DNA of 64,000 bases, taken from Zoogloeaceae bacterium (lineage in GTDB: Bacteria > Pseudomonadota > Gammaproteobacteria > Burkholderiales > Rhodocyclaceae). Position 1 is the first letter of the stretch, and each line of letters starts with the position of its first letter. Position numbers and translations under genes: made by a program. This document shows, in pieces, positions 24,872 through 33,321 of the stretch. Location of the stretch: assembly GCA_024235675.1 (NCBI GenBank), contig JACKLZ010000001.1, positions 496,001-560,000 on the forward strand. The letters run 5' to 3'. The notes beneath the pieces are model-generated. The model was not told where the DNA came from and ran no database searches. It worked only from the letters and a program-made list of their open reading frames with translations.

Positions 24872-25126
24872 ATGGAGATCACCACCGTTGGCGAGTTGCT
24901 GCACTGGTCATACGCGAACCTTGCGATGGCGCATTCGGCTATTACCGTGAAAGCCGAAAAGTACGGGCGCATACAGTTCATGATTCGTTCTCGTCTTTTC
25001 AAGGGGCTGAACAAACAGACCATGAGCATTGGTTCTCTCGCAGACGATGAACGCTTGAAGATGGTGCTGCCCCAGGCTTGCTGCTACTGCGGGAGCCGAG
25101 CCTACTTGTCCGTTGACCACCTCATT
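24872..25126 (+). pseudogene. Cassette 14: HNH-type protein, cut by IS3 element
   Basis: The first 85 residues of a protein that ends in ACCYCGSRAYLSVDHLI, the CxxC plus DH start of an HNH nuclease zinc/metal centre, are followed directly by the left end of the IS3 element at 25127. Translation would continue 15 codons into the IS before a stop. The rest of the HNH domain (second CxxC and terminal His) is missing. After the IS the flanking sequence cannot be joined to give a recognisable continuation, so the gene is truncated and not merely interrupted. Confidence 0.72.
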
Positions 25127-25189
25127 CAGAGGTGGCCCCGTCAGTTAGGACAGCGTTGTCCGTTTTCTAAGTGAACGCTCTGCGGTTCT

Positions 25190-25229
25190 GATCTGCGCAC
25201 CGGGGGTACCTACCCCCGGTGCGCAGATC
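25190..25229. terminator. Perfect 19-bp palindrome inside the IS3 element
   Basis: GATCTGCGCACCGGGGGTA and its exact complement are separated by CC, just after the orfB stop. It has no T-run. It may block transcription or translation crossing into or out of the element. Confidence 0.7.
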
Positions 25230-25239
25230 GGCATATTTG

Positions 25240-26229
25240 TCATGCAGCCAAGGACTCCGAGTATGCCTCATCGGGGGTCCGCTTCCCTAGCGAGGAATGC
25301 GGCCGCTCGGTGTTGTAGAACCGAAAGTAGCCGGCCAACTTCGCACGCGCGTCGGTAACACTCTCGTAGGCATGCAGATAGACGTGTTCGTACTTGACGC
25401 TGCGCCACAGCCGCTCGACGAAGACGTTATCGACCCAGCGGCCCTTGCCGTCCATGCTGATCTTGATGTCGTGGTCTTTGAGCACCTGGGTAAAATCGAC
25501 GCTGGTGAACTGGCTGCCCTGATCGGTGTTGAAGATCTCCGGCACGCCATACCGGGCAATGGCCTCTTCGAGCGCTTCAACGCAGAAATCTGGGGTCATG
25601 GTGATAGAGAGCCGATGCGCCAGCACCTTGCGCGTAGCCCAGTCGACAATGGCTACCAGATAGACGAAACCTCGCTTCATCGGGATGTAGGTCAAGTCGG
25701 TCGCCCAGACATGGTTGGGCCGCTCGATCGCTAGATGCTTAAGCAAGTACGGGTAGATGCGATGCTCGGGGTGTGGGGCGCTGGTGTTGCGCTTGCGGTA
25801 GATCGCCTCGATGCCCATCTTGCGCATCAAGGTGCCCACATGCCTGCGCCCGATCTGGATGCCTTCGCGCCCGAGCATGTCGCGCAGCATCCGGGCGCCC
25901 GCGAACGGATAGTTCAGATGCAGCTCGTCCATACGGCGCATCACCGCCAGGTCGGCATCGGCCACGGGCCGGGGCAAGTAATAGACATTCGAGCGCGAGA
26001 TGCTCACCAGCTTCGCTTGCCGACAAATCGGCAGCCCATGGCGCGGATCAATCATCTTTTTGCGCTCGCATCGCCCATGCGATCGAGCGCGCCGGACAAA
26101 AAATCGTTCTCCAGCGCCAACTGGCCGATCTTTGCCTGCATGTCCTTGACGCTCGGACCGACTACCTCTCGCTTCTCGGCGGGCGTCAGGAATACCCCCG
26201 TCGCCCCCTGCAGCAATTGCGTCTTCCAC
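25240..26229 (-). CDS. IS3-family transposase OrfB (DDE integrase domain)
   Basis: Retroviral-integrase-like catalytic part of an IS3 transposase. Motifs: HVWATDLTYIPMKRGFVYLVAIVDWATRKVL in part (first Asp), EIFNTDQGSQFTS (second Asp) and DNVFVERLWRSVKYEHVYL (Glu), then the C-terminal FYNTERPHSSLG. The N-terminal HTH_21-like part includes ARMLRDMLGREGIQIGRRHV. OrfB overlaps OrfA in the -1 frame and is probably made as an OrfAB fusion by frameshift at A5G (complement of 26056-26061). The independent start in the frame (26229) is unlikely to be used. Confidence 0.93.
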   Translation of the reverse strand: MEDAIAAGGDGGIPDARREARGSRSERQGHAGKDRPVGAGERFFVRRARSHGRCERKKMIDPRHGLPICRQAKLVSISRSNVYYLPRPVADADLAVMRRMDELHLNYPFAGARMLRDMLGREGIQIGRRHVGTLMRKMGIEAIYRKRNTSAPHPEHRIYPYLLKHLAIERPNHVWATDLTYIPMKRGFVYLVAIVDWATRKVLAHRLSITMTPDFCVEALEEAIARYGVPEIFNTDQGSQFTSVDFTQVLKDHDIKISMDGKGRWVDNVFVERLWRSVKYEHVYLHAYESVTDARAKLAGYFRFYNTERPHSSLGKRTPDEAYSESLAA

Positions 26230-26384
26230 TGAGTGATCTGGTTGGCATGCAGATCAAATTTCTCCGCCAACTCTGCCAGCGTCTTGTCGCCTTTCAACGC
26301 CGCCAGCGCTACCTTCGCCTTGAACGCTGCCGTGTGGTTCCTTCTGGGCCTTCTCATTGCTGCTCCTCCATCGGGCGAGTCCAT
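26052..26384 (-). CDS. IS3-family transposase OrfA (HTH)
   Basis: 110-aa OrfA with an HTH_Tnp_1 domain (RRNHTAAFKAKVALAALKG, TLAELAEKFDLHANQITQWK) and a C-terminal leucine-rich coiled segment. It ends GCAAAAAGATGA, whose A-run is a plausible -1 slippery site giving an OrfAB fusion that continues AKKMIDPRHG. Confidence 0.9.
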   Translation of the reverse strand: MDSPDGGAAMRRPRRNHTAAFKAKVALAALKGDKTLAELAEKFDLHANQITQWKTQLLQGATGVFLTPAEKREVVGPSVKDMQAKIGQLALENDFLSGALDRMGDASAKR

Positions 26385-26443
26385 CGCCCATCAGAGCAGA
26401 GTCTTCACTTAACAACCAGTCCTGATTTCCGCGGCCGCCTCTG

Positions 26444-26599
26444 TTCTCTCGACAAAAGATCGCTCCCACAATAGAAAGAGCAGGTTCCTCACGTGGTTGT
26501 TCGGGAAGTAATTGCTAACCCGGCGCTCAACCTCGCTCCCTTCGGTCGCTGGACGCTGCGCGATAAAGCCGCGCAGCGCCGGTGACTTCTACGTTGGGC
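26444..26599 (+). repeat. Remnant of another cassette with attC14
   Basis: After the IS come about 70 bases of coding-like but unassigned sequence, then an 87-bp attC at 26513-26599 with R'' TGCTAAC and R' GTTGGGC. R'' does not mirror the leading core of cassette 14 (GTTGGGC, expected GCCCAAC), so this attC belongs to a different cassette whose leading core would have been GTTAGCA. Confidence 0.78.
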
Positions 26600-26640
26600 G
26601 TCATAAATCGCTTTCCACCATTTCGCGAAAATTTAAAATT

Positions 26641-27138
26641 ATGATCATCATGCAGCGCCTACTTATTCCTTTTGTTGTCCTGGCGGTCTCCGGGTGTTCA
26701 AGCGCTCCTCCGATTCAAGTCGCCGCGAACAGCAAGTCACCGTTCGATTCCGCAGTTTATAGCGGACAGATAGCCCAGCTTGCCAAGGCCACACAAGGTG
26801 AAGAGTTGTACCGCGCCTACTACGAAGGTGGGTCTGGTTTTGTTTCGCTATCGAGCGTTCGAAACACAGTGGAAGAAATGGCAACTAAACATTGCTCGCA
26901 CCAAAACAGATCTGTTCGCCTGCTTCAAGAGAGAACATCAACCCCGCCTCATGTACTTGGCAACTTCCCGCGCGTCGAATGGGTCTTCGAGTGCGTCCCT
27001 CGGCCCAGTCAGGAAGCAACGTTCTCGTCCACAAATAAGCTAGAGCAGCTTGAGCGCCTAAAAAAGTTGTTAGACAGCGGAGCGCTGACTCAGCAGGAGT
27101 TTGATCGCGAGAAGTCAAAGCTTCTTAGCGCGCCGTGA
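26641..27138 (+). CDS. Cassette 15: lipoprotein with C-terminal SHOCT domain
   Basis: 165-aa protein with a lipoprotein signal (MIIMQRLLIPFVVLAVSGCSS, lipobox LAVSGC). The middle domain is unknown, and the end QLERLKKLLDSGALTQQEFD...KSKLL is a typical SHOCT short helical domain, which mediates oligomerisation. ATG 26650 is an alternative start. Likely membrane-anchored in the periplasm. Cassette context gives no function. Confidence 0.82.
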   Translation: MIIMQRLLIPFVVLAVSGCSSAPPIQVAANSKSPFDSAVYSGQIAQLAKATQGEELYRAYYEGGSGFVSLSSVRNTVEEMATKHCSHQNRSVRLLQERTSTPPHVLGNFPRVEWVFECVPRPSQEATFSSTNKLEQLERLKKLLDSGALTQQEFDREKSKLLSAP

Positions 27139-27139
27139 C

Positions 27140-27238
27140 GCCCAACAATTCCGTAGAGAGGGACCGCCCACAAGCTGCGCTTGTGGGGTCCCTTCGCGGC
27201 TTCGCCGCTACGGCGGCCCCTCACGTCAAACGTTGGGC
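27140..27238 (+). repeat. attC15
   Basis: 99-bp site, the longest here, R'' GCCCAAC and R' GTTGGGC, with extended arms similar to attC13 (AGAGAGGGACCGCC and GGCGGCCCCTC). Confidence 0.9.
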
Positions 27239-27250
27239 AGCCGCAGACAA

Positions 27251-27556
27251 ATGAGCTACCTTGATCTCGTAGGCTATTTGGTTCTCGCCTTGTTCATTGC
27301 CTGTTGGGTGGGCGGGGCAATAAGCTGGTGTTTCGCAGTCTACTACATGCTCAAGACAATGACGCGTTTTCATCCGAAGCGTGAGTGGGGCCGATTCCTC
27401 CCCTTCTCGCTTTTCACGCCATGGTTCTTTACGGACGAAGGCAATCTTTACCGCGTAAGACTCTTAAAGGCATCCGGGCTTTTCTTGCTCTTCGTCGCAC
27501 TGGGTATCGGATTGGGTGTTGGAGGAGAGGCTCTTCTTTCGGGCGCCACGTCGTGA
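27251..27556 (+). CDS. Cassette 16: hypothetical membrane protein
   Basis: 101-aa protein with an N-terminal hydrophobic stretch (LVGYLVLALFIACWVGGAIS), a polar aromatic loop (RFHPKREWGRFLPFSLFTPWFFTDEGN) and a C-terminal helix (LFLLFVALGIGLGVGGEALL). Unknown function. The ATG at 27251 lies 13 bases inside the cassette. Confidence 0.68.
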   Translation: MSYLDLVGYLVLALFIACWVGGAISWCFAVYYMLKTMTRFHPKREWGRFLPFSLFTPWFFTDEGNLYRVRLLKASGLFLLFVALGIGLGVGGEALLSGATS

Positions 27557-27566
27557 GTGTGGTGAG

Positions 27567-27638
27567 GCCCAACAAGTGCTTGCAGCCGACCGATAAACTG
27601 CTGCGCAGTTTTCCGTCGGCTGAAGGCCGCCGTTATGC
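27567..27638 (+). repeat. attC16
   Basis: 72-bp site, R'' GCCCAAC, R' GTTATGC (off consensus), arms GCAGCCGAC and GTCGGCTG. The unusual R' is echoed in the next R'' (GCATAGC). Confidence 0.8.
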
Positions 27639-27686
27639 CTCAGGCCTCTTGATGATTCTGACGCTTCAAACTTGGGCAACGCCAAA

Positions 27687-28250
27687 ATGATGAAATGTCT
27701 ACGCACGCTTCTTTTCACGCCCCTAATTCTGGCGGCATGTGCAAGTGCACCTCGGATACAACCGACGCCTAGCTCACAGCGGATATGTTGTCAGTCCGTG
27801 CGAGAAATGCCTTTTTCATTATTGATCCGTGGAACAACCGAGCGAATAATCATCGACGATTCCTCTCCGGTATTCAGATTTATCGATGGCATCGGAACAT
27901 TTAAGGCATTTGAGCTACAGAGGGTTGGGTCATCTAGCACGCTAGAAATGGAAACGTCATTGTCCAGCGGTTATATCCCGAGCGCCACAATCTTGAGGCC
28001 AAAAGTCCTATTCCTGGATTCTGAAAGACGACTTGAGAAATCTGTTGCGCAGCCAACATGGACCACGCGCACAGTGCTTTTCAGAGGCACCGTTTGGACA
28101 AGCCGTGTCCCGGTTCCTAGCACATCGAAATACGCAGTTGTCTATTTCGCTCCGAAGGATGGTGAATCGATCATTGCCTTGTCCGAGAACAAAACTCCCC
28201 ATAACGTTCCGGTGGCCTTCACCGGTGCAATCTATATCGGCCTCAAATAG
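27687..28250 (+). CDS. Cassette 17: lipoprotein, MalM-like
   Basis: 187-aa protein starting at ATG 27687 (or 27690) with a lipobox (LLFTPLILAACAS). The mature part has CCQSVREMPFSLL, a central SPVFRFIDGIGTFKAFEL and ILRPKVLFLDSERRLEKS, an order that resembles MalM-family periplasmic lipoproteins. That match is by eye and moderate. Last gene of the array; a terminator lies about 110 bases downstream. Confidence 0.72.
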   Translation: MMKCLRTLLFTPLILAACASAPRIQPTPSSQRICCQSVREMPFSLLIRGTTERIIIDDSSPVFRFIDGIGTFKAFELQRVGSSSTLEMETSLSSGYIPSATILRPKVLFLDSERRLEKSVAQPTWTTRTVLFRGTVWTSRVPVPSTSKYAVVYFAPKDGESIIALSENKTPHNVPVAFTGAIYIGLK

Positions 28251-28260
28251 GTTTCATGAG

Positions 28261-28331
28261 GCATAGCCTTCAGTCCAGCGGACAGTCGGCCAGCTGCGCT
28301 GTCCGCCTGCCGCTGGCCTCCAACGTTAGGG
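28261..28331 (+). repeat. attC17, last site of the array
   Basis: 71-bp site, R'' GCATAGC (expected GCATAAC, one mismatch) and R' GTTAGGG, arms CAGTCCAGCGGACAG and CTGTCCGC. Both boxes are degenerate, as often seen at the distal end of arrays. Confidence 0.75.
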
Positions 28332-28355
28332 TAAATCGGGCGTCCGAATATGAAA

Positions 28356-28388
28356 CGCCTCACTCGAACTTTAAGTGAGGCGTTTTTT
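28356..28388 (+). terminator. Rho-independent terminator closing the cassette array
   Basis: CGCCTCACT (28356-28364) pairs with AGTGAGGCG (28374-28382) and is followed by T6. It points rightwards, so it stops cassette transcripts before they run antisense into the glutamate dehydrogenase gene. Confidence 0.9.
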
Positions 28389-28430
28389 GCTGCCGTTCGA
28401 TATGGCCTTGTGGGCCATGTCGTGGGTGGT

Positions 28431-31400
28431 TCAGGTGAGGTTGCGAAGCTCCCGCAAGGTGACGGACAGCATCGGCATGTCGATGCTTGGTGAGGCTTTG
28501 ATGTCGGCGAAGAGTTGCTGGCTGCGGTCGATCTGGGTGCAGCGTTGCGTCTCCCATGCCTTGATCAGTTCGTCGGCGTCGGTCAGTTTGGGTGACAGTC
28601 GCAGTACGTTGGCGGCCAGGTTGCGGGCTTGCGCTGAGAGGTCGTCGCGCAAGGCGGTGCGGGCCAGGGACTGCCAGTGGGTGTCGGCGGTCAGAGAGCT
28701 GATCTGTTTGCCGAGCCAATGCAGGTCGAAGCGATCGCCCAGCGCGAAGTAGACTGCGGCGGCGGTGCGTTGGTCGCGCTTGGTTTCGCTGGTGAGCTCG
28801 ACCAGGTCGAGTGCGGAGTAGAGCTCGTCGAGCCCGGCCACGCGGCGCGCCAATGCTTCGGGTACGCCTTGTTCGGTGTAGCCCGCGGCGAGGCGGTCGA
28901 GTTCCTTTTTGTAGCCGGCCCCGACGACATCTTCGAGGGACTCGGCCAGCTCCTGGGCGCCCGGAATGAAGCGCTTGAGCGTCTTGCTGAGATCTTTGGT
29001 GAGGTCGGGGTGGCGCAGGAACCAGAGGGTGCCGCGCATGACGAGGCGGCCGGAGTCGATGATCATGCGGGTTTGCACGGCATCGGGGATCTGGTTGTCG
29101 AGCGCTTCGATTTCGGCCCACACCGACACAAGGCTGAACACCTCGCGGGTGGCGAGGTAGGCGCGCACGATGTCGGGTGCGGTGGCGCCGGTTTCTTCCT
29201 TGAGCCGGCCAACAAAGGTGGCGCCGACACGGTTGACCATGCTGTTGATGACATGGGTGGCGATGATTTCGCGCTTGAGTGCGTGGCGCTGGATCTGGTC
29301 GGCAAAGCGTTCGCGCAGCGGGACCGGGAAGTAGCGGGTCAGTGCGGTCGAGATGTACGGGTCTTCGGGGATGTCGGAGGCCAGCACTTCGTCGTAGAGC
29401 TCGATTTTGCTGTAGGCGAGCAGGACGGCCAGCTCAGGTGAGGTGAGGCCGGTACCTGCGGCTTTGCGCTCGGCGATTTCTTCGTCGAAAGGCAGGAACT
29501 CGATTTTGCGGTTGAGCCGGCCGGCGTTGCCGAGGCGGCGCATGAAGCGGGCCTGGGCGTCGACAAGCTCGGTGCCGCGGGCGCGCGTGACCGACAGGAT
29601 CTGTGTCTGGAAGTAGTTGTCGCGCAACACAAGGGTGGCGACTTCGTCGGTCATTTCCATGAGCAACTTGTTGCGTTGCTTGTCGGTCAGCTCACCTTCG
29701 GCGACCACGCCGTTGAGCAGGATCTTGATGTTCACTTCGTGGTCGGAGCAATCGACGCCGCCGGAGTTGTCGATGGCGTCGGTGCAGATGCGCCCGCCGT
29801 TGAGGGCAAACTCGATGCGGCCGAGTTGGGTGGCGCCGAGGTTGCCGCCTTCGCCAAACACTTTGCAGCGCAGATCGCGGCCATTGACGCGTACGGCGTC
29901 ATTGGCGCGGTCGCCGACGGAGGCGTCGGTTTCGCTGTTGGCCTTGATGTAGGTGCCGATGCCGCCGTTGTAGAGCAGATCAATCGGCGCTTTGAGAATG
30001 CAGCGGATCAGCTCGGTCGGGGGCAGGGCAGTGGCGTCGGTGTCGAGCACTTTGCGCATCTGCTCAGACAGCGGAATCGACTTGGCGCTGCGCGGCCAGA
30101 TGCCGCCGCCTTTGGAGATGAGCTTGCGGTCGTAGTCGTCCCACGAGGAGCGCGGCAGGGCGAACATGCGATCGCGCTCGACCCAGCTGGTTTCGGGGTC
30201 CGGATCCGGATCGAAGAAGATGTGACGGTGGTCGAAGGCGGCGAGCAGCTTGATCTTCTTCGACAACAGCATGCCGTTGCCGAACACGTCGCCGGACATG
30301 TCGCCCACGCCGGCCACGGTGAAGGGCTCTTCTTGCGTGTTGATGCCCATCTCGCGGAAGTGGCGCTTGACCGACTCCCAGGCGCCGCGGGCGGTAATGC
30401 CCATTTTCTTGTGGTCGTAACCGACCGAGCCACCGGAGGCGAAGGCATCGCCCAGCCAGAAGCCGTATTCGGCGGCGACTGAGTTGGCGATGTCGGAGAA
30501 GGTGGCGGTGCCCTTGTCGGCAGCGACGACCAGATACGGGTCGTCTTCGTCATGGCGCACGACCGATGCGGGCGGTACGACTTCGCCCAGTACGAGGTTG
30601 TCGGTCACGTCGAGCAGGCCGGAGAGGAACATGCGGTAGCAGGCAACGCCTTCGGCCAGCATGGCTTCGCGGTCGCCGGCGGGCGGCGGGTTCTTGACGA
30701 CAAAGCCGCCTTTGGAGCCGACCGGCACGATGACGGCGTTCTTGACGATCTGGGCTTTGACCAGGCCGAGGATTTCGGTGCGGAAGTCTTCCATGCGGTC
30801 CGACCAGCGCAGGCCACCCCGGGCGACCTTGCCGCCGCGCAGGTGAACACCCTCGACCCGCGGCGAGTACACCGAGATTTCGAACATCGGCTTGGGCTCG
30901 GGCAGGTTGGGGATGAGGCTGGGGTTGAACTTGAACGACAGGTAGGACTTGGGCTTGCCGTCTTTGCCCGGTTGGTAGAAGTTGGTGCGCAAGGTGGCCT
31001 GGATCATGGCCAGGAACTGACGCAGGATGCGGTCTTCGTCGAGGTTGGCGACGTTATCGAGCGTGGCGTTGATCTCTTTGATCAGCTGCTTGGAGCGGGC
31101 GTCGCGGTCGGCGTCTTCGGCCGGGTCAAAGCGCGTCTTGAACAGTTTGACCAACTGGGCGGTGAGCGCCGGGTAGTTGGCCAGGGTTTGCTCCATGTAG
31201 GTCTGGCTGAAGGTGAAGGCGGCCTGCTTCATGTGCTTGGCGTAGGCGCGCAGCATGCTGACTTCGCGCCAGTCGAGCCCGGCAAGCAGGGTGAGGCGGT
31301 TGAAGTCGTCGTTTTCGATGTCGCCGCACCAGGCGCGGGCAAACACTTCGTGGAAGAGCGGGCGCAGGCGTTCGAGGTTGAGCTCTTCGACGCCGGCCAG

Positions 31401-33251
31401 CTGCATGCCGAAGTCGTGCACCCAGACCAGCGATCCGTCTTGCCGTTCGATGCGGTAGGGGCGCTCTTCGATGACCTTGACGCCGGTGCGCTCGAGCATT
31501 GGCAGGCTGCTCGATAGCGGCACGGGCGCGCCCGTGTGGAAGAGCTTGAAGTTGATGCGCCCTTGCGGTGCTTCGAGCGGGATGTAGAGGTTCATGCCCA
31601 AGCCGCTGCGCGGGTCGAGCGATTCCATCAGGTCGATGTCGTGCACTGCGACGCGTGCTGCGTAGTCTTCGCGGTAGCCGGCGGGGAAGGCCGTGGCGTA
31701 GCTGCGCGACAGGCGCATGCCGTGCTCTTCGCCATGGTGCTCGATCAGGGCGGTTTGCAGGCCGTCTTCCCAGCGGCGTGCGGCGTTGATAAGACGGGTT
31801 TCGATCTCGCGCACATCGAAGACGGGGATGACGGAGTCTTTGGTGCGCACGATGATCAACACGCGGGCCAGCGCCGACTCTGAGAAGTGCACTTCGAATT
31901 CGGAGGAGACGCCTTCGAAGGCTTCCATCAACACCGCCTGCATGCGCTTGCGCTGCTCGGTGTTGTAGTTTTCGCGCGGGATGTAGATCAGGCAGGAGAC
32001 AAAGCGGGCGTAAGCGTCGCTTCGGGCGAACAGGCGAATGCGCTGGCGCTCGCCGAGGCGCAGGATGCCGGTGGCGGTATTGAAGAGTTCGTCGGGGGTG
32101 CTCTGGAAGAGTTCGTCGCGCGGGTATTGCTCAAGAATGGTGGCCAGTGCCTTGCCGGCGTGGCTCTTGGGCATCAGCCCGGCGCGCTCGACAACGCTTT
32201 GCACTTTGCGGCGCAGCAGCGGGATGCGCGTGGGGTTGGTGTTGTAGGCCGTCGACGTCAGCAGGCCGATGATGCGGCGCTCGCCGGTGACTTTGCCCTT
32301 GGCATCGAAGCACTTGATGCTGAGGTGGTCCAGATAGCCCTGGCGGTGGACCGTCGAGCGGGTGTTGGATTTGGTGATGGTGAGCAGATTGGGCAGGTGT
32401 GCCTGCGCCTTGAGTTGCGTGGGCAGTGCTGCGAAAGACATGGATTGCGTGCTGTCGCCGGTTTCGCGCAGCAGGCCGAGGCCGGAGCCGCTGCGAATGC
32501 GCAGCTCGTTCTCGCCCTTTTTGCTGACCAGGTCGTAGTCGCGGCAGCCGAGCAGCACGAAGTTGTCGTTGGAGAGCCATTCGAGAAAGGCTTTGACCTC
32601 GGCGACGTCGTCGGCCCCTTCGGGGGTGTTGCTGCTGCCGGCTTCGGCGATGACGTCGGCGAGGCGTTGCGTCATGGCGGGCCAGTCGTCCACAGCGACG
32701 CGCACGTCGTTGAGTACGCGCTCGATGCCGGCCTTGATGGCGTCGAGGTCGGCCGGCTCGGTGCGGCGATCGACCTCGACATGGATGATCGACTCGTAGC
32801 GAGCACCCTTGCCCTTGGCGTCGTCGACCATGCGCTCGAACTGGCCTTTGGCATCGCGCGCAATGGCCATCACCGGGTGGATGATCAGATGCAGGGTGAG
32901 GCCCTGGCGGTTGACCTCGATGCCGATGGAGTCGACCAGGAAGGGCATGTCGGGGCCCACCAGTTCGATCACGGTGTGGGTGGACTCCCAGCCGTGCTCG
33001 TCCATGCGCGGGTTGTACACGCGCACCTTGGTATCGCCTTCGTGCTTGCGTGCGAACTGCCAATGACTCAGCACGGCTCCGTAGAGGTCCGCAATTTCGC
33101 GGCCGGCCAGATCATCGGTATCGACCTGGTTGTAGTACTTGCGCGCAAACGGTTCAACGACTGCCGCCTGGTCGGGTGCCAGTTTGCTGCGGATCAGTTC
33201 GATGACTGCCTCGATCTGGCTGGAGCCGGCCTCATCGGTGCGTTGTGACAT
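28431..33251 (-). CDS. gdhB: NAD-dependent glutamate dehydrogenase, large (L-GDH180-type)
   Basis: 1606-aa enzyme oxidising glutamate to 2-oxoglutarate and ammonia with NAD+. It has the architecture of the 180-kDa class: a long N-terminal region with ACT-like modules (about 1-700), a catalytic core (GGLRWSDRMEDFRTEILGLVKAQ with catalytic Lys/Asp region, VPVGSKGGFVVK, GSVGYDHKKMGITARGAWESV, GVGDMSGDVFGNGML for NAD) and a helical C-terminal domain. It is the last gene of the putative minus-strand operon, 70 bp after the decarboxylase gene. This class usually serves amino-acid catabolism, which fits the upstream genes. Confidence 0.96.
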   Translation of the reverse strand: MSQRTDEAGSSQIEAVIELIRSKLAPDQAAVVEPFARKYYNQVDTDDLAGREIADLYGAVLSHWQFARKHEGDTKVRVYNPRMDEHGWESTHTVIELVGPDMPFLVDSIGIEVNRQGLTLHLIIHPVMAIARDAKGQFERMVDDAKGKGARYESIIHVEVDRRTEPADLDAIKAGIERVLNDVRVAVDDWPAMTQRLADVIAEAGSSNTPEGADDVAEVKAFLEWLSNDNFVLLGCRDYDLVSKKGENELRIRSGSGLGLLRETGDSTQSMSFAALPTQLKAQAHLPNLLTITKSNTRSTVHRQGYLDHLSIKCFDAKGKVTGERRIIGLLTSTAYNTNPTRIPLLRRKVQSVVERAGLMPKSHAGKALATILEQYPRDELFQSTPDELFNTATGILRLGERQRIRLFARSDAYARFVSCLIYIPRENYNTEQRKRMQAVLMEAFEGVSSEFEVHFSESALARVLIIVRTKDSVIPVFDVREIETRLINAARRWEDGLQTALIEHHGEEHGMRLSRSYATAFPAGYREDYAARVAVHDIDLMESLDPRSGLGMNLYIPLEAPQGRINFKLFHTGAPVPLSSSLPMLERTGVKVIEERPYRIERQDGSLVWVHDFGMQLAGVEELNLERLRPLFHEVFARAWCGDIENDDFNRLTLLAGLDWREVSMLRAYAKHMKQAAFTFSQTYMEQTLANYPALTAQLVKLFKTRFDPAEDADRDARSKQLIKEINATLDNVANLDEDRILRQFLAMIQATLRTNFYQPGKDGKPKSYLSFKFNPSLIPNLPEPKPMFEISVYSPRVEGVHLRGGKVARGGLRWSDRMEDFRTEILGLVKAQIVKNAVIVPVGSKGGFVVKNPPPAGDREAMLAEGVACYRMFLSGLLDVTDNLVLGEVVPPASVVRHDEDDPYLVVAADKGTATFSDIANSVAAEYGFWLGDAFASGGSVGYDHKKMGITARGAWESVKRHFREMGINTQEEPFTVAGVGDMSGDVFGNGMLLSKKIKLLAAFDHRHIFFDPDPDPETSWVERDRMFALPRSSWDDYDRKLISKGGGIWPRSAKSIPLSEQMRKVLDTDATALPPTELIRCILKAPIDLLYNGGIGTYIKANSETDASVGDRANDAVRVNGRDLRCKVFGEGGNLGATQLGRIEFALNGGRICTDAIDNSGGVDCSDHEVNIKILLNGVVAEGELTDKQRNKLLMEMTDEVATLVLRDNYFQTQILSVTRARGTELVDAQARFMRRLGNAGRLNRKIEFLPFDEEIAERKAAGTGLTSPELAVLLAYSKIELYDEVLASDIPEDPYISTALTRYFPVPLRERFADQIQRHALKREIIATHVINSMVNRVGATFVGRLKEETGATAPDIVRAYLATREVFSLVSVWAEIEALDNQIPDAVQTRMIIDSGRLVMRGTLWFLRHPDLTKDLSKTLKRFIPGAQELAESLEDVVGAGYKKELDRLAAGYTEQGVPEALARRVAGLDELYSALDLVELTSETKRDQRTAAAVYFALGDRFDLHWLGKQISSLTADTHWQSLARTALRDDLSAQARNLAANVLRLSPKLTDADELIKAWETQRCTQIDRSQQLFADIKASPSIDMPMLSVTLRELRNLT

Positions 33252-33321
33252 GCTGTTCTCCTTGTTGTTTTCGTTTGAGCGAGGCGCTTGTGGCGCCCCG
33301 TGGGTCTGTCGTGTGGATGGC

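Larger units (their letters stand above)
25127..26443 (-). mobile_element. IS3-family insertion sequence (about 1317 bp)
   Basis: Imperfect terminal repeats begin CAGAGGTGGCCCCG at 25127 and, on the other strand, CAGAGGCGGCCGCG from 26443, about 18 of 26 matching into CAGGAC. The element carries overlapping orfA and orfB on the minus strand. No target duplication is visible next to the ends, which fits a rearrangement after insertion. Confidence 0.85.
16379..28331. mobile_element. Chromosomal integron: intI, attI and 17-attC cassette array
   Basis: The element consists of an integron integrase gene on the minus strand, an attI core (GTTGGGC at 17492) and an array of small cassettes. Each cassette ends in an attC whose R'' box (RYYYAAC type) is the reverse complement of the same cassette's own leading core (GTTRRRY type). 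This matching holds for almost every cassette and fixes the boundaries between G and TT of each core. All cassette ORFs but one point away from intI. Two IS elements, one duplicated cassette and one collapsed attC lie within it. No antibiotic-resistance gene is seen, as is usual for environmental chromosomal integrons. Confidence 0.95.

Noticed and set aside
25121..26449. 3-4 bp target duplication at the IS3 ends
   Set aside because: Neither alignment of the ends leaves matching flanks; TT/TT is too short to count.
26524..26530. GCTCAAC as an alternative R'' box for attC14
   Set aside because: TGCTAAC at 26513 is better placed, and no cassette core complementary to GCTCAAC is present.
17885..28331. 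Regular spaced repeats suggesting a CRISPR array
   Set aside because: The repeats are attC sites: variable length, only the 7-base boxes conserved, each internally complementary, separated by genes rather than spacers; no cas genes.
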